From: Romanomermis culicivorax
Taxonomy: Eukaryota > Nematoda > Enoplea > Mermithida > Mermithidae
Direction: 5' to 3'
Assembly (NCBI GenBank): GCA_963922205.1
Contig: CAWUHX010000004.1
Coordinates: 1,364,001-1,428,000 of the forward strand
DNA length: 64,000 nucleotides
Below the pieces are notes generated by a model, which saw nothing but the letters and a program-made list of their open reading frames with translations, had not been told where the DNA came from and made no database searches. Position numbers and translations under genes: made by a program. Of the stretch, positions 1 through 10,689 are shown in pieces. Within the stretch, counting starts at the first letter, position 1. Every line of letters starts with the position of its first letter.

Positions 1-1555
1 CAGCAGGTTCTAGGACAATTCACTCCCAGTAATTCGACCCCAGCAATTTGTGCCACACAATTCGCCCCTGGCAATTCGCCCCCATTGCAATTCGCCCCCA
101 GGCAATTTGCCTCCAACACAATTCGCCCTTGAGTAATTTGCTGCTGGTGCAATACTTACCAGGTTTTAGATTTAAAAGTAACTCCATGATATGTTACTCC
201 AGACATTTCCCCTATTAGGTAATCACCTTTTCATCACCTTTGTGTTTCACATAAAAAAATAATATATACACATATACACATATACACATAATATAAACAC
301 ATTACGAACATAAAAAATAAATAAAAAGAATAAAAAAAATAACCACAAAGAATAATCAAAATAACAACAAAAAAAGCAACTCCATGATATGTTATGTAAT
401 ATCACTCCAGAGATTTCCCCTATTAGGTAACCATATTTCATGTGAAACATAAAGGAGATAAAAACATGATTTTTCACTTCGCCCTGTCACCTCTGTTTAC
501 ATTTTCACTCTTTTTTACATTGTCTTTTTTCTTTTCTTTTGTAGTTGCACACATATTTTCTTTTTTAAACTTCATTTCTTGTGGGATCTATGGAGAGCAA
601 TTAAGATTTTGACAAAGCACCGCAATTATTCTACGTGTGACTCTATTGTGTTCTTTACTATCTTTTTTTGTCAACTTCGCGGTGTACCAAAAATAAAAAA
701 GAACAAAAATAGAAAAAACAGAAGAAAAATATTTAAAAAAATAGAAAAGGAGAATGAGTAAGAAGTGATCAAAAAAATATAGGAGAAGAAAACTATACTA
801 GAAAGATGAAAGACAAAAAGGAGGAACACAAGAAAGGAAATTAAACGAAAAATTAGCAAAAAAAATTTAAAAAAACAAGTCCAGATCGGAGAACATAGAT
901 GACTCGCAATTCTGCTTATGATATCCGTGTTTTATGTTAAAATTCTGTGTAAATTTTCTCGGGTATTCACGCCGTCAGACTAAAATTTGGCATGGTTTCT
1001 GGGGATTAGGGCATCATCATTACAAACTCGAAAAAATATGTATTAGTAAATTGGCAGTGTTGAGATTTTTTACACATTTTTGGTCGAAATTGATCATTTT
1101 CAGTCAGTTAAACTTTAGTCGCTAGCCTTCGTTTTAAACTCGAAGCCACATATTTTGTTTCAAGTGGAAAAAAACTGATTACTTCATATCCAGGGAACTA
1201 CTACTCATACGCCTGTATCGCTGACCGTACGAGCAAAAAAGGCTTCTACTGACTCAGCACTAACCGCACCAGTGAAAAAATCTCATTTTCAAAGAAAATT
1301 TAAAAAAAAATAGTTTGTGGTCCTTTATTTGGGACATTGCTGTGGATCTTTTTCTTCTTGTGCATAATACTTGCACTCTGCATGCAGAATTCATAAATAA
1401 ACATGATATTTCGGCTGGGAAAAATCACTAGGTTTTGTCCATGGATGTGTAGAAATGCTATCTGAATTTTTCAAATTAAAAAACAGTGAATTGGGACCAG
1501 TTACTGGGGCCGAATTGCTGGGGGCGAGTTACTGGGGGCGAATTGTCCGTATCCC
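1..1555. mobile_element. Foldback-like element ending in inverted CAATTCGCCCC word arrays
   Basis: Positions 1-150 are a loose array of the word CAATTCGCCCCC, with variants such as GGCAATTTGCC. Positions 1485-1555 hold the same word in reverse (GGGGGCGAATTG, GGGGCCGAATTG). Between them are AT-rich DNA, a purine-rich tract (about 690-870) and no credible gene. A TATACACA microsatellite lies at about 265-295. The left end may continue outside the window. The layout resembles the elements at 10.7-12.2 kb and 62-64 kb. Element status is inferred from the inverted arrays. Confidence 0.55.
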
Positions 1556-1573
1556 GAAGCAGCAATGGTAATT

Positions 1574-2382
1574 TATAGTCTGTTTTTTATAAAAAGCTGC
1601 TAAAATGAAAAGTGACACAAATATCAGTCGACTTGAAACCAGGCTTTTTTTCGTCAAAAATTTACAGGTCAAATGGCTCCTAGACCTAAATTTTTAGGAG
1701 CCGAACAGACATTTTTAGAGGCCATAAATAATCAATGCACAATTTTGATAAAAATTAATGCATTATATAATTCGTATAGTTTGATTGTATTTAATCCAAA
1801 TTTACTTGGTATCACAGATTGGGCAAATTTTTTGAATTCACTTTTAAAACGGAACTCATCAAAAAAGTTTATTTTCAGTCAAAACACGACACATTTATTC
1901 ATTACGTTTCTTTGCAAAATCACCAGTTTTATATCGCATTTCTTTAGCCCATATTTTGTAAGCACTTTCGAAATCAAAATTATTACAATTGCTGTGGCAT
2001 TCCTGCAAACGCATCAACACGTCCAAATGTTCAGCCTGCTTGATATAAAATATAATTATAGCAAACAACTAAAATTTGGTTAGACTTCAGCTGAATTTTT
2101 CAGAGCCAAATTGGCTCCTTGAAGTAAAATTTTAGGATGCCATTTTCGAACTTTTAGGAGCCCAGGCTGCTGAAATGACTAAAAAAAGTCGGCTTGAAAC
2201 TTCTGCACATGAAACTTTTACTGCAGATTTTTTTACTCGAAAAATTCAAGTATTATTTGAGTATCGTCACCAGATTTGAGCTCCATATAATGTACGCCTT
2301 GGTAGAAAATTCCGAATATGTAAAATAGTACTTGTATTCCTGATTCATTATTTGGAAGCATTTTATAAAAAAACAGACTATA
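1574..2382 (+). mobile_element. TATAGTCTG-family MITE, split by a hAT insertion
   Basis: The MITE starts TATAGTCTGTTTTTTAT and ends AAAACAGACTATA. Its subterminal words (GACACAAAT, ACTCGAAAAATT, ATTTGGAAGCATTTTAT) recur in about a dozen copies across the window, normally about 250 bp long. This copy is 809 bp because a 553 bp hAT-like element sits at 1640-2192. Ends in TA and the short length fit a Tc1/mariner-type non-autonomous element. Confidence 0.85.
1640..2192. mobile_element. Non-autonomous hAT-like element with 8-bp target duplication
   Basis: The exact 8-bp repeat CTTGAAAC flanks it at 1632-1639 and 2193-2200. It begins CAGGCTTTTTTTCGTCA and its other end, read in reverse, is CCGACTTTTTTTAGTCA. 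Inside, the word 'AAATGGCTCCTAGACCTAA' and its inverse occur near both ends. The same subterminal words mark a longer relative at 30.5-32.45 kb. An 8-bp duplication with CAG-starting termini is the hAT signature. The reading frame over 1673-2083 resembles no transposase. Confidence 0.8.
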
Positions 2383-2622
2383 GTCTATTTTATAGAGTGC
2401 TTCTAAAACCATAAATGACACATATATACATTGGACTAAAAGTCTTTTAATGAAGCTTTTACTGCAAAATTTTTTACTCAAAAAATTACTCAGTATTGGT
2501 TGAATTTTGTCACAAATTTTCAGTTCCATACAATTTAGGTCATGTTACAAACTGCTCAAAATATAAAATAGAACAGATTCTTTATTTAGTAGCATTTCAG
2601 CATTTCGAGAAAAATAGACTAT
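2379..2622 (+). mobile_element. TATAGTCTG-family MITE, abutting the previous copy
   Basis: A diverged second copy (CTATAGTCTATTTTAT ... AAAATAGACTATAG) begins at the last bases of the preceding MITE. The two lie head-to-tail and share the TA junction. Confidence 0.75.
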
Positions 2623-4084
2623 AGTGGGGCCAATTTATTTGTATGAAGAACGTTCACATGAGCTTATCATATGCAGGGTGTACATCGACTTCCTTTCTGC
2701 TATAAATATGATTTCACCTGTTAATGTCGACTGGAATTTCTCTAAGGTAAACATGCACATTTGGAAAGGATCTCATTTTTCACAAGTGCTCTAAAGTTAT
2801 CGCACTAAAATACTAGTACTGTTAAATTATGATATCTGTTCATGTAATATGTTTTACATTATTTCGACTGCCTTTGGTCGAAGATCAGCTATTCCGGCCT
2901 CCTGACGACCCAAATTTTTATCATTTTAAGGCATACAAGTAAGCCGATGAACAACCAAAATCATTTACATGAAAAAAAGGAAAATAGTCGGGAACTATCG
3001 TCAATGTCAGCTATAGCCAATATTATTTTGAAATTTTATACTTGTTTTGAATAATTCATACGCATTACTGTTTTTCTACTAATCTCTTTCGAAATGTCTC
3101 TAATTAGCATTAAAATATCAAAATATATCGATCATCTTCCACAGTTATTCAAATAAACGGCACACTGTTTATCATTTTTCTGGGTCCATTTGGTGTCCCA
3201 TCTATTCGGGGGCACGATGCATAAAAATTTTGCACTTCATCAGGCCACATTTTCGTCCAATCTTGTTTTTTACTCTCTCATGGAATCTCAAAGAGTGTGA
3301 CTAATCTGCAGAATCCGCATTTGGATGCGGAAATTCATAGTCATGTGGGAGGTTTGGGGGGATTTGACCTTCAGCAGATTCTTGCTGAACCCCAGCAGAT
3401 TTTACCACCCCAGCAATAAAAAAGAAGATCGATTGGAAAATGAGCAAGAGAGAAGAGAAAGTTGCCATAAAAATGGAAATGATGCTGTAGTTTAACAATT
3501 TTTCTAAACAAAGCATATATGATTCCAAAGGACTAACATTAAAAATTCAAAAAGAGCTGCCTAAGCAAATAATTTCACATATCTGACTAATAAAAGTTGA
3601 AGCATTTGCTGCTTGGATGTTAGAAGACCTATCTAAGACCTATTTTTCATGATCAAGAACGGAAAAATATTTTGTATTCAACCCCCTGTCTCAGCTGACC
3701 CCAAGCAGAATTTCTATGCTGTGCATGTATCCTCTGACAATAAACTTTGTTTTTGTTGCTCAATGAATATTATAGCAGAGGCTTATCGGGAATATATATG
3801 ATCAGGTAACCTTGGTCTGCGCATTACACAAAATGGGATTCAAGTTTAGAATATGAACCAGTAGATAACCCTCATTATCTTCCTTCATATGTATTCAAAG
3901 TGGGCGAAAAATCCTCATTGTCAATTCTCCAGGGCTGGTTTGAATAGAAAAAGTTGTTGGAAGAATGCTATTCTATCAAGATAAGGTTCGAAGTATCCAA
4001 GTAGGCTGAATGTAGCATGAAACATCACAATAATTACAATCTTCTGTTTTGAAACAATCTCACAATGCCAGATGTTTTTTTCAG
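2623..4084. other. No gene recognised
   Basis: AT-rich DNA without a convincing exon. Positions 3300-3420 carry a few degenerate copies of a CAGCAGATTCTGCTGAA-like word, which gives a spurious reverse-strand frame at 3301-3528. Confidence 0.5.
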
Positions 4085-4364
4085 ATTGCAGAAAAAAGAG
4101 AAGCGAGAAGTGCGGTGTGATGTTGAAGATTTGAACAACAGCCCAAGACATTTTAAAATTATTAATGAGGCTGTACAGAGTCAAGTTGCCGAATGCCCGC
4201 CTTTCAATGATGGCTCAAGATCAGAACATGCTGTTTTGGCGTTGTGTCAGGCTGCAGATTACCCTTTGAATTGTGGTAGTAAGGAACTTTTGTCCAAATT
4301 TCTTAGACTTACCCTACACTATGTTACCCAAAGAATGTATTCTAGTGAGGCTTCTCCATTGTAA
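4085..4364 (+). CDS. Possible terminal exon, unknown protein
   Basis: A strong acceptor (TTTTTTTTCAG, ending 4084) is followed by a frame open for 92 codons, read with one base left from the previous exon (phase 2), to TAA at 4362. Composition is balanced and hydrophilic, unlike the surrounding low-complexity DNA. Residues include RCDVEDLNNSPRHFKI and NDGSRSEHAVLALCQ, with four cysteines. AATAAA lies just downstream (about 4374). I recognise no family. It could be a real 3' exon or an old transposon-derived fragment; no upstream exon was found. Confidence 0.3.
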
Positions 4365-5852
4365 AGGGTGGGTAATAAAAATTTCGTGAAAACAACCAAG
4401 ATTGAAAATCAAGAGTTATGAGAATCACACTATTTATAGTGAATAATGCCACGGTGAGACAAGTAAATCTGGCTGGGACAATGACCTGAAGGCCCTAAAT
4501 TATGCTTACAAGCTTGGTGCCATGGCCAGTAATGGTGTGTTCAGCTCCACATCATACTTATGGCACCATGTACATCAGCACCACTCAACTAATAATTTCT
4601 AAACTGGCATCTATGCCACAGATATAACAGCAGTGGGTCGATTCCTCTAACCTTTGGTCCTCTATCACTATTCATTTTATTTCTAAAGTTCTTTGTAGTT
4701 AAAGGATGTTGACTCTTGATTAGGTAAAAAAATATGTCAAGACAGTTTGTGTTATTAAATCTTTGGTCCAAAAAACAAATGGCAGGCGAAATTTTGCATA
4801 GTTTTGAAAAATATTGCTTGACGTCCTTGGTTTTGTTTGTTGAGTAGAGTTAGACCTGTCTCATTTTGCACCTCATGCATCAAGCAGAGTCCTGTCACTT
4901 GCATCATAATTTTAGCATATTTCTCTGTGTGATTTCCCGATTTTTTACCTGCATGATGGTGTTTTTTAGTTAATGGTTTCCACCTAATGGACTTTTCATA
5001 TTCGGTGGATGTTTTATCACTCATTCATTTTATTTCTAAGTTTAATAATAATCTCCTTGTTTACTCCCAATAAGCCCTGGTAGCATCAGGTGTACAGCCA
5101 AGTTTGGCACTTCCATAAAGTGCAGAAAAGCGAGTGGAAGATGTACAGACCAGTTATCCCACAATTTTTTACTTTTAATCTTTTATTGAAAATGTGAGAA
5201 ATGGCCACCCAAGCTTCTCATTGCACTTGCTTATGGCAAAGGGTAGGGGAGGGCGAAGCCTCGAGTACGTCAAATTTCTCTATCTGATCAATGATTAGAA
5301 CAAAATTTAGACATAAATTTGAAAAAAATGTCTGGAATTTTTTTTTATCTAAAGGCAGGTCTTCTAGTATGATGTCTACACCCTTGCTGTACTCCCTTCA
5401 TAATTTAAATCACTACAAACTGCAACAGATGAGTGGAACTTTCATGTCCTATTTCTTATGCTTGTACATCTGATCGAGCTTTCAGCACGCTATAGGTTAA
5501 TTGAAAAGTCTGGACAAACATGCACGAAACGAAGTAGTCTTAATATTGTCAAAATTCGTCAAATATTTGACCTGATTTTTGGCTTGAAATGATGATTAGA
5601 ACCACATATTTTGTTACAAAATTTGATGCGATTTTCTGAATGTTTTTTAGTGACATATTGAATATAGCAATACATTCCACAAGCAATCACATTCAGACCT
5701 TACAACTACAACATGTACTGATTTTTGTGTAATGCAGATACATTTGAATCATAACAAAACTGAAAAACTGACAGAAAGTAAACTTTTTAATCTGGTGCTA
5801 TATGTAGAGTAACAAAAACACAAAACCAATATCATTCATCTTTTTTATCAAG
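4365..5852. other. No gene recognised between 4.37 and 5.85 kb
   Basis: Short, more balanced stretches occur at 4460-4610 (plus) and 4755-5024 (minus) but have no family resemblance or matching splice sites. A word like CATTCATTTTATTTCTAA occurs twice, near 4670 and 5022. The missing N-terminal exon of the amidase-like gene should lie here or upstream, but I could not place it. Confidence 0.4.
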
Positions 5853-6419
5853 TTCTTCCACATAACTGGATGGCGATTGGAGACGACATGCAGACCCGCT
5901 GTCAAAAGAATATCAGTGTGGATGGAATTTTCCCTATAGCAACTTTCAGATGGAGAAAAATGCCCTATCCCAGTGATAACTATTATCGATTTTATGATGG
6001 TGGACATTCCGCGATTTTCTTGGGTTGCTCAAAATCAGGAGCAGCTTTCGTAAGCTTTAGGCCTCAAAAAAACATTTTTTGTAATGAATTATATTTAGGT
6101 GGCTGATCAATGGTGTGAATCACAATTCGGTGTTAGACGGCTGAATAGTGGGGATTTGATTCGTTATTTTGAAATTGGATCTTTCAGAAAAAATCCATAC
6201 CAAAGGGCTGTAATCCATGGTATTCAAGAAGTTGCAAAAAGTTTTCTTGTAGAACTCGGACAGAGATTCGAAGATCTCATTGAAGTTCGTGGTAGTAGAC
6301 ATTATTTTGTACGACCTGTCATGGATTGGCAAATTATGGAAGAATCGACTTGTTCACCAGAGTTCTCGGGTCCCTTTAAAGAAGAACAAATTATGCCACG
6401 TTTAGGTGAATTTCTGTAG
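5853..6419 (+). CDS. BPSL0067/NlpC-P60-like amidase, last two exons
   Basis: Exon 5853-6049 and exon 6099-6419 are joined by a 49-nt phase-0 intron (donor GTAAGC, acceptor ATATTTAG). The joined frame runs open to TAG at 6417. Residues NW..IG, GIFPIATFRW, YYRFYDGGHSAIFLG and AAFVADQW follow the order of the C-terminal half of bacterial BPSL0067-type proteins: W..G, GTAIATF, Y, GHAAIYLG, VDQW. In NlpC/P60-like enzymes the histidine of GGHSAIF would be catalytic. The nucleophile cysteine of the usual GQC motif should lie in an upstream exon that I did not find, so the gene is partial or broken at its 5' end. About 95 residues after ADQW are unlike the bacterial family. The acceptor before 5853 is ATCAAG rather than CAG, so that boundary is less sure. 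The function is inferred from motifs only. Confidence 0.6.
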
Positions 6420-7854
6420 TGACATTATGGTTGGGAAGTTACTAACGACCTGTGCTCACATCCTCCTACCGCTCTTCATGTGTGTTGTATTTTCTTCCAT
6501 AGTATGGTGGGAAAACATTGCTGCAGCACTGGTGTTAACTGTTCGAGTTAAGTGACCTTATCCACTGACAATTTAGAGTAGCTTGTTGCCCCGTGGGACC
6601 TCAACCATCATGTTGTTTGAGAGACAATTGCATTTCAGCCACTGTCTCCATTGTGTGTTATGTTTAAATCACTGCTTAGATCCAAAAACATCAGACATTT
6701 AACTAAAAGGTCAATTTGCTTGTATCCAAGCAATTACCATAGGTCACTCAAAGGAGCCTCCCATAGGTAACCAGCTAAACACAGTGCTACAGTTAATTAA
6801 ACATAATCTTCAGTTACTAATCAGTAACTGAAACAATTAACTCTTGCAATCGAAAAACAATCAGGGTTGCCCCAAATGCTTCCTAATGGCTAACACGAAA
6901 ACACAAAGGACTCACTACCATAATGTCAAGGAAAAGCTGGGTCCTACCTTGGTATTCAGTCCCAGTGATAGGCGCCCTCCTCTGCTAAATGCGTAAGAAT
7001 ATAATGATAGTAGATAATGAATAATAAGTAAAATATTATTTAACTGAGTTGGCGATGTCAATGTTCCACTTTATTGGGCTGGAGTAAATGCAATTGTAAT
7101 GTTTACAGATGTGACTTGCTCACAACCCAAGAAAGTATAATGAATGATAACTTATTCTTTTCTCAATCGAATTTGGGCTTCACCCAATTCACCAATTTCC
7201 CATAGATGTGGGATGAATGCTATGGTAAGTGCATCTCCAACATGGGCCACGCTATGTTACATATAGATATGTGTACGCATGCGATCCTGGGCAAAACCCT
7301 GGCCGAGCTGCAGCACAATCCTGGCTTGCCTCGCCAGAATTTTTTCTTTTTCTGAAAAAAATATCTCAAACTCAGCAGAATTTCATAGAATGGCCTCAAA
7401 ATTAGGTAAAAAATATTCTGTAATGTATTGGAGGTAATTAAATAATTCAAAGACTCGAAAAATTTAGGGAACATGTATGTTTTCGGGTATAAATTTTGTG
7501 TCAACATTCTCAAATTCTGAGCTTTTTCGCAAAAAAGGGTCGGACCTTTCAAAATTTCAATGACGTAAGATGAATTGAATCATCTGAAAAATGAATGTTC
7601 TGCCGGACTTAAATGATTTTTTCAAATAACATCAATGTTATGTTTTAACTTTATTTGGAAAAAATGTCATATGAAATTCACTAATTTACCTATGTAACTC
7701 TTAACACTTTTTATGAAAATCACTGCTAAAAATGAACCCGAGCTTTATTGAATCACGACCCTATGAAACGCCCTTTCTTCATAACATCTAATGACTGGCG
7801 GACATAGTATGAGTCATTTATTACCCTTCACATATTTCTCTTCTGAATGTACAG
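6420..7854. other. 3' flank and intergenic DNA, no gene recognised
   Basis: Follows the amidase-like stop codon. Unique-looking AT-rich sequence with no splice-compatible exon; the reverse frame at 7220-7552 is not protein-like. Confidence 0.5.
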
Positions 7855-8555
7855 GATGTTACATGATGATTGGAGACACCCTGGCAGCCAAATAGGTACA
7901 TGCTAGAGCAAAGTGTAATATACCGCCTTGTAGAAAATTCAATTCTGCATCAGATAGGCTACATTTTATTGTTTACAATTCAAATTTACATGTGAGGAAA
8001 AAAATTGAAATAAAACTGGTCAGAAATTTGCTTTGTGTTTTAATTTTCAAACTTTAAAATTAGCCTTGATTCTCTGCTTCGAGACCAGGGTCTCAAATTC
8101 TGGGGAAACGACATGAGGCCGGGTAACAGTCCAGATTTGGATCCCACTGAAAATTTGGGAAAAATTGTTGAAAATCAAATGCAATGTTTGATGCATCTGG
8201 AGGTTGGTCAATGATCTTACTCAAGGGAAGCATTGTAAAAAACTGGCTCCTCATTTCAACCACCTTTGAATATGAAATGGAACTTTTCCAAAACCTTTTG
8301 TGTTCGATGTCAGAACGTTTTTGATAGGTTAGGGAGGTGAATTGCAGTGAAACTGATTATTGCTGTATTTAAATTCACATTTTCTTGTTGATTTTACGGT
8401 AGATTTTGTTTTTAACCCATAAATTGAGTCGAATTTGGTATTTCAAATTAGAAAATAGTTCATAAAATGCAGAAATGAATTCTCGCTAGTATATGATGAT
8501 TATTTGTAGCTTATACCTATACGCCTGCAAGGGTGTCTCTAATCATTATGCACCT
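7855..8555 (+). mobile_element. Internally deleted Tc1-like element
   Basis: Inverted ends match: ATGATTGGAGACACCCTGG (about 7865) against a right end that in reverse reads ATGATTAGAGACACCCTTG (about 8535). Positions 8095-8175 encode MRPGNSPDLDPTENLGKIVE, the 'SPDLNPxEN' segment with the third catalytic acid of Tc1-like transposases, followed by stops and shifts. The rest of the transposase is gone. Confidence 0.75.
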
Positions 8556-9285
8556 TATTTTAAACCAAACTAAAAAATATCATGTCAAATAAGTGATCCA
8601 AATAACAAATGAATCGAGTACACTATGATCATTATGCATTATAGGAAAAAAATTTACCAACTATGCATTATGCAGATGATCATACTCCTATATCTTAATT
8701 GAATTTGTGTTTGTTGCAAACGTACCAGGATAAAAAAATCCCATTTGCTGTAATGAGGCAGTAGCTGAATCGCAATGTTCCCACCCATGTTGGCTAAACT
8801 GATTCACTTTTCATCCCAAAAAGTATTCCAGTTTTCAGCCTGGTGTGTCATGGCAAGTTAGATGCATCCGAAAACTGATAAAATCCCATTTGTAAAAAAC
8901 TTTCAAAACTGCATTCTGCAACAACTCCATGCATGAGACTGTTGATTTTATAGGTTTTTATCCAAATAGCTAAATTTTTATCCAAATGCTAACTACTAAA
9001 TCAGACTTTACAGAACTGTATGGTCGCATAAGTGGCCACTTTATATGAGAGGTGCTCTTTGGATACTTTTTACAGACTAGTGGAGGCCACATTACACAGG
9101 CTGGCATCAGCTCAGCAAGCAGGACGTGTTTAGCAACCTACGTCACAATGGAATGGGTACACCACCTCATTTTCAGCACTATCGTCAAGATTCTAATTGG
9201 GCTGAGGCAAGCTGGCCTACACAATTTATCTACCCAGAGAGGATAAAATGCTGTGTTTGCGTGGATCAGCTTCCAGAAATTGAAC
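8556..9285. other. No gene recognised
   Basis: Intergenic AT-rich DNA. The short frame at 9052-9246 has no splice context. Confidence 0.45.
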
Positions 9286-9365
9286 TCCAGGTTACACCCT
9301 GAATCGAACTCGATTCTGGAGACTAGTAGCTGGAGGCAATAACCACTAAACCAAATTGCTAGAGC
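9286..9365 (-). repeat. tRNA-like sequence (SINE head or tRNA relic)
   Basis: On the reverse strand a box-A-like TTTGGTTTAGTGGTTA is followed about 35 nt later by a box-B-like GAGTTCGATTC, with the spacing of a tRNA promoter. The stems pair poorly, so this is a tRNA-derived repeat rather than a working tRNA. Confidence 0.5.
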
Positions 9366-9960
9366 TAGAACCTTGGTTTTTTCATGATTCCGGCTTTAGC
9401 AGCAAACTGTGGGAGCATGTGGTCATTCAATGACAAAATACTTGCTTGAATAGTTGCAGAGCAAGAAAAAGAGGTGGACTGGGTTTTTGGGAACTTTGGT
9501 GAAAAAAATCCAGCTTCCCAATATTGGATTTTCATTCTTTTTCATTCAAAATATTTTCCATGTCTATGAAAAAGGATATTCTGCAGCTGGGTTTAATCCA
9601 ACATTACAAAACTGGTTTTTTAAAACTCTCATCCAAGTTTCCAAAACCTAGTCCACATCTTTTTCTAGCTTGGCAACTATCCAAACAAGCATTTTCTCCT
9701 TATTCTGTTTCGTCGGGGCATTTTCCAATAAACTGCACCTGTTTTTCCTGCCGAACTACTTAATTTTCGAGGTATTTTCCACATTGGTTAGGCTATGTTG
9801 TACAGGAAGTATTGCTTCTAACATGCTCATCAAATGTGAAATTTGAAAAATCGGGCTATAGATACAGGCAGGAAAAGAACCACATTGAATAGAAAACAAG
9901 AAGTTTTTAACATGCTGCTAACACTATTCAATGATTTCCCCATCTATAGTGATTCCATAC

Positions 9961-10200
9961 TATAGTCAGTTTTTGTTGAAGTGCTTGGAAATAAAGAAAA
10001 TGGAAAGCAAGTAGTCTTTCAGATTTTCACGATTTTCTAATTTCATATAGGAATGAAATTTTGTGAGCACACTGATCTAACCCTTAACCATTTATTGAGT
10101 GAAAAGTTTACAGTAGGAGCTCTATGCAAACGATTTTGACAAGGATACTGATTTATGTCACTTTTCTATATGGAAGCATTTCATAAAAAAATATTATAGA
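9961..10200 (-). mobile_element. TATAGTCTG-family MITE
   Basis: Begins TATAGTCAGTTTTTGTTGAA and ends near ATATTATAG. It carries the family words GGAAAGCAAGTAGT and GTCACTTTTCTAT in reverse orientation. Diverged at its right end. Confidence 0.75.
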
Positions 10201-10296
10201 TAAGGCAACAATCAAACTTAGCACCCATCTCTCTGGTACCCAGAAGTATGTATTTATTTTTCAGATTTAATTATGTGATGCAGATTCTTTTCTCAG

Positions 10297-10491
10297 ATGA
10301 ACTACGCTTTGGTCCTCTGGGCAACCCAATTTGCCATGAAAGTTCCCCTGGCCAGTTTACACACAAAACGGGAGCATATCATAAAACTCATTATTTGATC
10401 AATCTGACTCTGGAGACCAACTGTCGACTATTGGTGGAAATCAAACTTTTGTCCAATGACTCTCTGATTATGCTGGAAGAATGGGGACCAA
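10297..10491 (+). CDS. A/B-domain gene: domain A exon 1 located
   Basis: Acceptor TTCTTTTCTCAG and donor GTGAGT bound a 195-nt exon, phase 1 on both sides. Its 65 codons encode a domain with NPICHESS, then YLINLTLETNCRLLVEI and a closing EEWGP. The later exon at 15499-15693 has the same length and phase, a matching CRL.I core and the same WG ending, so both encode one domain type. N-glycosylation-like NLT and paired cysteines suggest an extracellular fold. I recognise no known family. The upstream (signal peptide) exon and the linker exon after it were not found; the 2.3 kb intron downstream carries a foldback element. Confidence 0.6.
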
Positions 10492-10689
10492 GTGAGTGAT
10501 ATCTCATATTCAGCATGTGTTTACCGATTGAGCCAGTTAAGCTAGCAAAGCAATCATCCTATGTGATCATTTTTTCAAATTTTGAAACAAAAGTGGTGCT
10601 CACCTCCACAATTTTTCTGTTGGATAAGTTGCCTGTATAAACATCACACATTACCATGCTAATCCTCCTTCGGTTCACAGAAGTCCAAT

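Noticed and set aside
4755-5024. 89-codon reverse-strand frame
   Set aside because: Balanced composition, but no family, splice context or neighbour to support it.
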